This document shows positions 1 through 5,503 of a stretch of 5,503 bases of DNA, piece by piece. Both the position numbers and the translations under genes were made by a program. Origin of the DNA: Chloroflexota bacterium. GTDB taxonomy: Bacteria; Chloroflexota; Anaerolineae; B4-G1. The notes beneath the pieces were generated by a model. It was given only the letters and a program-made list of their open reading frames with translations, did not search any database and had not been told where the DNA came from. Position 1 is the first letter of the stretch. Every line of letters begins with the position of its first letter. The stretch covers positions 1-5,503 of the forward strand of contig QMOC01000213.1 of assembly GCA_003648085.1 (NCBI GenBank), written 5' to 3'.

Positions 1-410
1 CCGTTGCCTCAGCGGGTGCGTTTACCGATACCGCCGATCTGACCCTCATCGTGGCCTCGGCGACACCGAGTTTTACTCTGAGCATCTCCCCCACAACCCG
101 CACTGCGAAGCCCAATCAAGTCGTCTCCTACACTACCTTCGTCACCGGACTAAACGGCTTCAGTCAGCCGGTGAGCCTGACGATTGTTGGATTGCCTACA
201 GGTGTAGGTGCTGCCTGGAGCACCAATCCGGTCACGCCAGACGGTTTCTCAATATTGACCCTGTCCATCCCCAGCGCCCCACCCTTTGGCGATCACTCGC
301 TCCAGATCATCGGCACGGCCGATACACAGGTGGTCATCAAAATCCTCGGGCTGATTATCGTTTACCCGTTCAGGATCTATCTGCCGATTATCCTGAGAAA
401 CGTCTTCTAA
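1..410 (+). CDS. C-terminal part of an exported Ig-like repeat protein with a YLPxxxRN tail (5' truncated)
   Basis: The frame is open from base 3, the first complete codon, to the TAA at 408-410. This gives 135 residues of a protein that starts upstream of the window. The first 17 residues (VASAGAFTDTADLTLIV) look like the last strands of one Ig-like repeat. A further repeat follows, opening with FTLSISPTTRTAKPNQ and continuing through GFSQPVSLTIVGLPTG. That pattern is typical of bacterial Ig-like/NPCBM-associated domains on secreted proteases and adhesins. The protein ends in a hydrophobic stretch and FRIYLPIILRNVF, an ending I associate with exported Chloroflexota proteins. A GTG at 51 could be called as a start, but the open frame and the domain pattern continue upstream, so it is internal. 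No catalytic domain is visible and the full function is unknown. A cell-surface or secreted location is inferred from domain type. The ligase gene starts 34 bases downstream. Confidence 0.8.
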   Translation, partial: VASAGAFTDTADLTLIVASATPSFTLSISPTTRTAKPNQVVSYTTFVTGLNGFSQPVSLTIVGLPTGVGAAWSTNPVTPDGFSILTLSIPSAPPFGDHSLQIIGTADTQVVIKILGLIIVYPFRIYLPIILRNVF

Positions 411-429
411 CGACAAGTGCGGTGACGCC

Positions 430-436
430 AGGAGGG
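430..436 (+). promoter_or_regulatory. Strong Shine-Dalgarno site for the acyl ligase
   Basis: AGGAGGG lies 8 bases before the ATG at 445, close to ideal spacing, and fixes the start of the ligase. TGACG (423-427) and CGTCA (438-442) flank it as a 5-bp inverted repeat that would place the site in a 10-base loop. The stem is too short to claim regulation. Confidence 0.85.
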
Positions 437-444
437 ACGTCAGT

Positions 445-1977
445 ATGTTGGTTCAGGACTTTCTACAAAACAGTGCCGAGCGCTTTCCCAATAAGACGGC
501 GCTGATCTGTGACGGCCATCGGCTGACCTACGCTGAGATCGAAGCGCGGGCTAACCGGTTGGCCCACGCCCTCATCGCCCACGGCGTGCAGCGGGGTGAC
601 CGGGTGGTCATCTATATGCCCAACTCGGTGGAAGCAGCGATCGCCATCTTTGCCATCCTTAAGGCAGCCGGGACGTTCGTCGTTGTCAACCCCACCACCA
701 AGCGGGACAAACTGATTTATATCCTGAACAACTGCCGGGCTACGGCGCTCTTTACCACTGACCGTAACGCTCCTCTGGCGGCCGACCTCCACGCAGCCGT
801 GCCATCGCTGCAGTTCACCGTGCTGAGCGGCAAGCGAGCCGCCACTGCTGCTGCTGAAGGGGAGACATCCTGCGCCTTCGATGATTTGCTGGCTGCCTAC
901 CCTGCCAGCCGCCCGGCCTGTCCCACCATTGACCAGGACATCGCCTGCCTCATTTACACCTCCGGCAGTACTGGCGATCCTAAGGGCGTGGTGGAGGGTC
1001 ACAACAACGTCGTCTTCGCTTCCGGTTCCATCATCCAATACCTGGAGAACACGTCCGACGACATCGTCATCAACGTACTACCCCTCTCGTTTGACTACGG
1101 CCTGTATCAGTTGCTCATGGTCTTTCGCTTCGGCGGGACGCTGGTGTTGGAGAAATCCTTCGCTTACCCGGCGGCGGTCCTGAGAAAGATGGAGGCCGAA
1201 CGGGTGACCGGCTTCCCTGGCGTACCGACCATCTTCGCCATCCTGCTCCAAATGGACCTGAGCCCCTACGACCTGAGCAGTCTGCGCTACCTCACCAATA
1301 CCGCCGCAGCCCTGCCACCCAGCCACATTACGGCCCTCCGCGAAAAGTTCCCCTGGGCAACGCTCTACTCGATGTACGGCCTGACCGAGTGTAAGCGCAC
1401 GCTTTACCTGCCGCCGGACCAATTGGACAAGCATCCCGGCTCGGTGGGCATCGCCATCCCCGGCACTGAGGTTTGGATCGAGGACGAAGAGGGGAACCGC
1501 GTGGGACCAGGCGTCGTCGGCGAGTTGGTGATCCGTGGCTCCCACGTCATGCGCGGCTACTGGGAGAACCCCGAGGCGACGGCAGCGCGCTACCGTCCCG
1601 GCCCCACGCCTGGCGAGCGCGTACTCTACAGCGGCGACCTGTTCAAGATGGACGAAGAGGGCTACCTGTACTTCGTCGCCCGCAAGGATGACATCATCAA
1701 GAGCCGGGGAGAGAAGGTGGCGCCCAAAGAGATCGAGAACGTGCTCTACGGCCTCGAGGGGGTCGTCGAGGCAGCCGTCATCGGCGTGCCCGATCCGATC
1801 CTGGGACAGGCCATCAAAGCCTTTGTCGTGCTGGAAGGGATCGAGTTGACCGAAAAGGACATCCTGCGCCACTGCCGCGCCCATCTGGAGGACTTTATGC
1901 TGCCGCAGTACATCGAGTTTCGTGACAGTCTGCCCAAGACCAGCAGCGGCAAGATCAAGAAAACGGAATTGCGGTAA
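445..1977 (+). CDS. AMP-forming acyl-CoA/acyl-ACP ligase (class I adenylate-forming enzyme)
   Basis: This 510-aa protein is full length for the ANL superfamily. It activates a carboxylic acid with ATP to an acyl-adenylate and passes it to CoA or a carrier-protein thiol, in the cytoplasm. Visible core motifs are the phosphate-binding loop LIYTSGSTGDPKG (169-181), MYGLTE (310-315), the ribose-binding YSGD (395-398), and the hinge and C-terminal start RKDDIIKSRGEKV (413-425, probable hinge D415). The terminal PKTSSGKI (497-504) contains the expected catalytic lysine K503. The core segments VLPLSFDYGLYQL (211-223) and GLTECKRTLYLPP (312-324) resemble, from memory, the exosortase A-associated ligase group and related exopolysaccharide/lipid-locus ligases more than fatty-acid-degradation ligases. 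The protein stops just after the catalytic lysine motif, as is usual. The substrate cannot be read from the sequence. It probably works with the amidotransferase and NadE-like genes downstream. Confidence 0.93.
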   Translation: MLVQDFLQNSAERFPNKTALICDGHRLTYAEIEARANRLAHALIAHGVQRGDRVVIYMPNSVEAAIAIFAILKAAGTFVVVNPTTKRDKLIYILNNCRATALFTTDRNAPLAADLHAAVPSLQFTVLSGKRAATAAAEGETSCAFDDLLAAYPASRPACPTIDQDIACLIYTSGSTGDPKGVVEGHNNVVFASGSIIQYLENTSDDIVINVLPLSFDYGLYQLLMVFRFGGTLVLEKSFAYPAAVLRKMEAERVTGFPGVPTIFAILLQMDLSPYDLSSLRYLTNTAAALPPSHITALREKFPWATLYSMYGLTECKRTLYLPPDQLDKHPGSVGIAIPGTEVWIEDEEGNRVGPGVVGELVIRGSHVMRGYWENPEATAARYRPGPTPGERVLYSGDLFKMDEEGYLYFVARKDDIIKSRGEKVAPKEIENVLYGLEGVVEAAVIGVPDPILGQAIKAFVVLEGIELTEKDILRHCRAHLEDFMLPQYIEFRDSLPKTSSGKIKKTELR

Positions 1978-2070
1978 CGAGTATCTGTTTACCGGGGCAG
2001 CGGATGAGAAACGGATAAGCGAATAGCCTTTGCACCGGTCAATCAGGCGGTAAACGAATACGGTAACGAT
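1978..2070 (+). repeat. Intergenic gap with imperfect CGGTAA(A)CGA repeats
   Basis: Related words occur at 1972-1983 (cggtaacgagta, overlapping the ligase stop), 2012-2025 (cggataagcgaata), 2048-2060 (cggtaaacgaata) and 2061-2071 (cggtaacgata, ending on the A of the next ATG). An 8-bp inverted match also joins gtttaccg (1987-1994) with cggtaaac (2048-2055), with a 53-base loop. I see no convincing promoter, no terminator and no clear Shine-Dalgarno site for the downstream gene. The copies are short and irregularly spaced, so they could be chance, an operator array, or RNA structure. Confidence 0.4.
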
Positions 2071-4068
2071 ATGTGCGGTATCGTCGGCATCTACAATCTA
2101 ACCCAACATCATCCCATTGACCAATCTCTCCTGGAACGAATGCTGGGCTTAATCCGGCACCGTGGCCCGGACGAGTTCGGCATCTACCGCGACAGCCGCA
2201 TTGGCCTGGGGAATGCCCGCCTGAGCATCATTGACCTCAGCACCGGCTCGCAGCCCATAGCCAACGAGGACGAAACAGTGTGGATCGTCTTCAACGGCGA
2301 GATTTTCAACTACGTGGAACTGCGGCCCGAACTGGAGGCCCAAGGCCACCGCTTCACCACCACCTCCGACACCGAGGTCATCGTCCACCTCTACGAGCAG
2401 TATGGCCCCCGCTGCATTGAATTCCTCAACGGCCAGTTCGCTTTCGCCATCTGGGATCGGCGGCCCGAAACCGGCGGCGGCACGCTGTTTATGGCCCGCG
2501 ACCGGGTGGGCATTCGCCCGCTGTTCTACACCGTGGCCGATGGCGTTCTGATCTTCGGCTCCGAGATTAAGGCCATCCTGGCCCATCCCGCCGTCAGTGC
2601 CCGGCTGGACCTGACCTCGCTGGCTCAAGTGTTCACCCTCTGGACGACGCTGTCCCCCCGCACCGTCTTTGAGGGCATCGTCGAGGTGCCGCCCGGGCAC
2701 ACCCTCACCGCCCGCGACGGCCAGATCTCGGTGGAACGGTATTGGGAGTTGAGTTTTCCAGAAGGTAGAGAGGGGCAGGGGGTGCTGCTCTCCGACGAAG
2801 AGTATGCCGAGGGCCTGCGGGAATTGCTGATGGATGCCACCCAGATTCGCCTGCGCGCCGACGTACCCGTGGGAGCCTACCTCAGCGGCGGGCTGGATTC
2901 GTCCACCATCACCACGCTCATCCGCAACTACACCAGCAATTACCTCAAGACCTTCTCCATCGCCTTTGCCGACCCGGCCTTCGATGAGCGCGAGCACCAG
3001 GAGCGAATGGTCGAGTTTCTCGGCACCGACCATCGCCGCGTCGAGTGTGCCGGGGCCGACGTGGGCCGTGTGTTCCCCGACGTCATCTGGCACGCCGAGT
3101 GGCCCATCCTGCGCACCTCGCCAGCGCCGATGTTCCTGCTCTCGCAGTTGGTGCAGCAGAATGACATCAAAGTGGTGCTCACCGGCGAGGGCGCCGACGA
3201 GTTCCTGGGCGGCTACAACATTTTCAAGGAGGCCAAACTACGCCACTTCTGGGCACGGGACCCCGATTCGGCCATGCGCCCGCTGCTGCTACAGCGGCTC
3301 TACCCTTACGTGCAGGGCCTGGGCAGCGGCGGCTCTTTCCTGGAAGCCTTCTTCCGCAAAGGTCTCACCGAAACCGACCGGCTCGACTACTCCCACGCCA
3401 TCCGCTGGGCCAACACTGCCCCGCTGCGGCGCTTCTTCTCGCCGGAAGTCCAGGCCGCTCTCAACGGCTACGATCCGGCAGTCGAAGCCGTCGCCAGATT
3501 CCAGCACCACCCGGCCTTCACGCGCTGGACGCCGCTGGCGCGGGCACAGTACATCGAGATCAGCATCTTTATGTCGGAGTACTTGCTTTCCTCCCAAGGC
3601 GACCGGATGCTGATGGCCCATTCGGTGGAAGGTCGCTTTCCCTTCCTGGATCATCGAGTGATCGAGTTCGCAGGGCACATCCCGCCCCGGCTCAAAATTC
3701 GTGGACTAAACGAAAAGTACATCCTCAAACAGGCCATGCGGGGCCTGCTGCCGGAATCGGTCTATGCCCGCGCCAAGCGACCCTACCGCGCACCGATCCA
3801 CCGCAGTTTCTTTGGCCCAGGTGCGCCCGCCTACGTGGATGAGTTGCTATCGCCGGAAGCAATCCGCGCGGCCGGATACTTTCACCCGCCGGCGGTGGCC
3901 CGCCTGGTCAAGAAGGCTCAGAGCACACATCCCCTCAGCGAGCGGGACAACATGGCCCTGGCCGGGGTGCTCTCTACCCAACTCCTCCATCGTCAATTCG
4001 TCGAGAACTTTTCGGGTAGACCCATACCCCCCATCACTCTTCACAGACTCTGCCTCGGCCCCGATTGA
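2071..4068 (+). CDS. asnB: Glutamine-dependent asparagine synthetase-type amidotransferase
   Basis: The 665-aa protein has the two AsnB domains. The N-terminal class II glutaminase (about 2-215) starts MCGIVG, with nucleophile Cys2 exposed after Met removal; this fixes the start although no good Shine-Dalgarno site precedes it. Glutamine-site residues match the E. coli AsnB set: R50, N75-G76-E77 and D100. RDRVGIRPLFY (143-153) is also typical. The C-terminal ATP-pyrophosphatase domain carries the PP-loop SGGLDSS (272-278), TGEGADEFLGGY (371-382) and EGRFPFLDHRVIEFA (520-534). It would hydrolyse glutamine and channel ammonia to an adenylated carboxylate, aspartate in the classical enzyme. It exceeds the roughly 550-aa E. 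coli enzyme largely because the stretch between the last two motifs is about 140 residues, as in the Bacillus/exopolysaccharide-type group. All catalytic positions I can check are present, so it should be active. Whether it makes free asparagine or amidates a pathway intermediate is open; context favours the latter. Confidence 0.93.
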   Translation: MCGIVGIYNLTQHHPIDQSLLERMLGLIRHRGPDEFGIYRDSRIGLGNARLSIIDLSTGSQPIANEDETVWIVFNGEIFNYVELRPELEAQGHRFTTTSDTEVIVHLYEQYGPRCIEFLNGQFAFAIWDRRPETGGGTLFMARDRVGIRPLFYTVADGVLIFGSEIKAILAHPAVSARLDLTSLAQVFTLWTTLSPRTVFEGIVEVPPGHTLTARDGQISVERYWELSFPEGREGQGVLLSDEEYAEGLRELLMDATQIRLRADVPVGAYLSGGLDSSTITTLIRNYTSNYLKTFSIAFADPAFDEREHQERMVEFLGTDHRRVECAGADVGRVFPDVIWHAEWPILRTSPAPMFLLSQLVQQNDIKVVLTGEGADEFLGGYNIFKEAKLRHFWARDPDSAMRPLLLQRLYPYVQGLGSGGSFLEAFFRKGLTETDRLDYSHAIRWANTAPLRRFFSPEVQAALNGYDPAVEAVARFQHHPAFTRWTPLARAQYIEISIFMSEYLLSSQGDRMLMAHSVEGRFPFLDHRVIEFAGHIPPRLKIRGLNEKYILKQAMRGLLPESVYARAKRPYRAPIHRSFFGPGAPAYVDELLSPEAIRAAGYFHPPAVARLVKKAQSTHPLSERDNMALAGVLSTQLLHRQFVENFSGRPIPPITLHRLCLGPD

Positions 4069-4080
4069 TCACCGACTGAC

Positions 4081-4085
4081 AGGAG
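4081..4085 (+). promoter_or_regulatory. Shine-Dalgarno site that sets the start of the NadE-like gene
   Basis: AGGAG ends 5 bases before the ATG at 4091. The same frame stays open upstream to about 3764, inside the amidotransferase gene. This site and the homology starting shortly after residue 20 show that the true start is 4091. The 22-base gap after the preceding stop suggests co-transcription. Confidence 0.8.
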
Positions 4086-4090
4086 AAACC

Positions 4091-5074
4091 ATGGCTTTCC
4101 ATAAAGACGTCCTCAAAATAGACCCGGCTGCCGTGACCGAAGAATTAACTGCCCACCTTCGCCGAGACGTACGCCAGACACTACGTCGCTCCGGGGCAGT
4201 GGTGGGCATCAGCGGCGGCGTGGATTCATCGGTGGTGCTGGCCCTCTGCGTCCGTGCCTTCGGCCCCAAGCGCGTCGTCGGCGTGATGATGCCCGAGAAG
4301 GACTCTAGCCGCGATAGCCTCGTGCTGGCCCGCAAGGTGGCCGACCGGTTCGGCGTCGAAACCGTTGTCGAAGACATGACCGGCGCCCTCGTCGGTTTTG
4401 GCTGCTATGCCCGCCGCGACGAAGCGATCAAGCGTACCTTCCCGGAATACAACCCCGGCTACAAGGCCAAAATCACGCTGCCAGGCAATGTACTGGAGAG
4501 CGATGCCCTCAACGTCTTCTACTTGACGATCATCACCCCAGAGGGTGAAGAGAGATCGAAACGGCTCAACCCACGCGATTACCTGCAGATCGTGGCTGCC
4601 TCCAACTTCAAACAGCGCAGCCGTATGGCCATGCTCTACTACCACGCTGAGTTGCGCAACTACGCGGTGGTAGGCACGCCCAACAAGAACGAGCACGACC
4701 AGGGCTTCTTTGTCAAGTGGGGCGATGGCGGCTACGATGTCGCTCCCATCCGGCACCTGTACAAGACCCAGGTCTATCAACTGGCCGAGTACCTGGACGT
4801 ACCGCTGGAGATCCGCCAGGCCACACCGACCACCGACACCTATCCCGCCCACAGTTCACAGGAAGAATTCTTCTTCCGCCTGCCCTTCGAGGTGATGGAT
4901 CTGCTCTGGTACGCCCAAGAGCACAATGTGCCAGTCGCCGAGGTAGCCCAGGTGATGGGCCTCACGGAGGAGCAGGTACAGCGGGCCTTCAGCGACTTCG
5001 AGCGCAAGCGGCGCACAACTGCGTACCTGCGCACAATGCCGATTGAATGTGGCGATAGACCGCCCCGCGGGTGA
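4091..5074 (+). CDS. nadE: Divergent NAD synthetase-like (NadE family) ATP-pyrophosphatase
   Basis: This 327-aa protein of the adenine-nucleotide alpha-hydrolase fold shows NadE landmarks. They are the PP-loop GISGGVDSS (39-47), NFKQRSRM (172-179, matching NxKxRxRM), VVGTPNKNE (193-201), GFFVKWGDGGYDVAPI (205-220), K225 and a closing KRR (306-308). Canonical NadE adenylates nicotinate adenine dinucleotide and amidates it with ammonia. No nitrilase-type glutaminase domain is present, so it is the ammonia-type form. It is longer than the usual 270-280 aa. About 45 extra residues lie between the PP-loop and NFKQRSRM (roughly 100-165), and a helical segment 265-300 ends with AEVAQVMGLTEEQVQRAF, helix-turn-helix-like in pattern. 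The substrate-loop region reads TPTTDTYPAHSSQEEFFF (245-262) where E. coli has PTADL followed by an acidic stretch. Family membership is clear. Housekeeping NAD synthesis is doubtful given this divergence and the position after an amidotransferase. Confidence 0.85.
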   Translation: MAFHKDVLKIDPAAVTEELTAHLRRDVRQTLRRSGAVVGISGGVDSSVVLALCVRAFGPKRVVGVMMPEKDSSRDSLVLARKVADRFGVETVVEDMTGALVGFGCYARRDEAIKRTFPEYNPGYKAKITLPGNVLESDALNVFYLTIITPEGEERSKRLNPRDYLQIVAASNFKQRSRMAMLYYHAELRNYAVVGTPNKNEHDQGFFVKWGDGGYDVAPIRHLYKTQVYQLAEYLDVPLEIRQATPTTDTYPAHSSQEEFFFRLPFEVMDLLWYAQEHNVPVAEVAQVMGLTEEQVQRAFSDFERKRRTTAYLRTMPIECGDRPPRG

Positions 5075-5180
5075 GACGCCACTAACTGACGCCGCCAGGG
5101 GCTGCTCGTCACCCCCATACACAAGTTCGGTCACACCCCCAGACATCCCCATACCCCCCAACATTGCTACGCCGATAGGC
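5075..5180. other. C-rich intergenic patch downstream of the NadE-like gene
   Basis: There is no gene signal here. C-runs occur at 5112-5116, 5136-5140, 5147-5150 and 5154-5159, so the minus strand carries four G-tracts of 4-6 bases and could in principle form a G-quadruplex with one long loop. CCCATACCCCCCA at 5148-5160 is identical to 4021-4033 near the end of the amidotransferase gene. I see no hairpin plus T-run terminator. Confidence 0.4.
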
Positions 5181-5360
5181 AAGGCCACCGCAGGTCGGGA
5201 GAGCAACCCCGCCTACGACGCCCTGGCCGACCCTGTTCTACCCTTGCAGGATGTCGTTCTCAAGAGCCAGATTCCCCGCCTGTTCATCATTCCCAGCCAC
5301 ATCAACCTGGCAGTGACAGAACTGGAATTCGGGGGGCGGATCGGCCGGGAGAGGTTGTCA
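5181..5360 (+). pseudogene. parA: Relic of a ParA/Soj-family partition ATPase (internal fragment)
   Basis: About 60 codons read KATAGRESNPAYDALADP, then LPLQDVVLKSQIPRLFIIPS, then HINLAVTELEFGGRIGRERL. This follows the ParA/Soj segment just after the first ATPase motifs: GNATAGLG, a YDxL region, then the LxxIPSxINLAxxELEL-GRIGRExRL pattern. The N-terminal KGGVGKT Walker A motif and the later DYIxIDCPPSLG segment are absent in this frame, and I found no Walker A in the bases just upstream. The frame runs from a TTG at 5043 to a stop at 5499-5501 (152 codons). The parts outside 5181-5360 do not resemble ParA and, after 5390, have poor third-position GC. I read this as a decayed internal fragment and not a working gene. 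Real ParA proteins are about 250-280 aa and act in chromosome or plasmid segregation. Confidence 0.6.
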
Positions 5361-5394
5361 AAGAAGAAGATTGATCCTACACACGGCTGGCTCG

Positions 5395-5503
5395 ATGTAC
5401 CGCGCCTGGAAGGGCTGGTCCTTCGCCGACAAGAAGCATCCCTCGCCGTGGCTCACCTTCCTGGTGTTGCGGGTCCTGACACACTTGACAAAGGTCATTA
5501 AAG
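5395..5503 (+). CDS. Possible start of a hypothetical gene, cut by the window end
   Basis: An ATG at 5395 opens a frame that stays open to the window edge (36 codons, MYRAWKGWSFADKK onward). It is a different frame from the ParA relic. By my count 31 of 36 codons end in G or C, as in the intact genes here, while the overlapping ParA-relic frame loses that bias. The peptide is rich in Trp and Lys early, then hydrophobic and basic (WLTFLVLRVL). I recognise no family. No Shine-Dalgarno site precedes the ATG, so this may instead be a fragment of a decayed gene with no true start here. Confidence 0.3.
   Translation, partial: MYRAWKGWSFADKKHPSPWLTFLVLRVLTHLTKVIK

Noticed and set aside
2030..2061. 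Possible sigma-70 promoter (TTGCAC at 2030 with an AT-richer patch around 2051-2060)
   Set aside because: No -10-like hexamer falls at 16-18 bases spacing. The best candidates (taaacg, gaatac) are poor and at 15 or 20 bases.
2149..3093. Long antisense open frame (314 codons) opposite the amidotransferase
   Set aside because: It lies entirely inside a gene with intact catalytic motifs. Its translation is low-complexity Gly/Ala/Val/Glu without any motif, as expected from the antisense of GC-rich coding DNA. The antisense frames at 463-1038, 1078-1884 and 4226-4852 fail for the same reason.
2834..3613. 259-codon + strand open frame overlapping the amidotransferase
   Set aside because: It is a shifted-frame translation rich in Ser, Pro, Arg and Thr with no motif, while the overlapping frame carries the PP-loop and other catalytic motifs.
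3764..4090. N-terminal extension of the NadE-like frame into the amidotransferase gene
   Set aside because: The 109 extra codons are Ser/Arg/Pro-rich out-of-frame translation of the amidotransferase. The Shine-Dalgarno site at 4081-4085 and the family homology support a start at 4091.
5064..5071. CCCGCGGG palindrome at the end of the NadE-like gene as a terminator
   Set aside because: It is a perfect palindrome with no loop, lies inside the coding region and has no following T-run.
5043..5501. Intact 152-codon gene starting at TTG 5043
   Set aside because: It would overlap the NadE-like gene by 32 bases and has no Shine-Dalgarno site. It resembles ParA only over about 60 codons and has poor third-position bias in its last third. 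A relic explains it better.

Overview
The window looks like a GC-rich bacterial chromosome segment, most likely from a Chloroflexota member (Anaerolineae/Caldilineae-like). The main clue is the C-terminal tail FRIYLPIILRN on the first protein. I know this 'YLPxxxRN' ending from many exported Chloroflexota proteins, so the assignment rests on recall and not on a search. All intact genes are on the + strand.

Layout. (1) Bases 1-410 hold the 3' end of a large exported protein built of bacterial Ig-like repeats. (2) Bases 445-1977 encode an AMP-forming acyl-CoA/acyl-ACP ligase behind a strong ribosome binding site. (3) A 93-base gap holds several near-copies of a CGGTAAACGA-type word. (4) Bases 2071-4068 encode a complete glutamine-dependent asparagine synthetase-type amidotransferase. 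(5) Bases 4091-5074, 22 bases later with its own ribosome binding site, encode a divergent, ammonia-type NAD synthetase-like protein of 327 aa. (6) Bases 5075-5503 look degraded: a C-rich patch, a roughly 60-codon relic of a ParA-family ATPase without its Walker A segment, and perhaps the start of another gene running off the window in a different frame.

How the genes may work together. The ligase, amidotransferase and NadE-like genes form a compact same-strand cassette. All three families activate a carboxylate as an acyl-adenylate and release pyrophosphate. The ligase resembles the ligases that accompany exosortase/PEP-CTERM and exopolysaccharide loci, where asparagine synthetase homologues also occur. 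My inference is that this is an accessory pathway making an acylated or amidated small molecule, or modifying a surface polymer, and not housekeeping asparagine or NAD synthesis. No carrier protein, glycosyltransferase or exosortase is visible here, so the product is unknown. The cassette and its unusual NadE-like member are the most interesting content.
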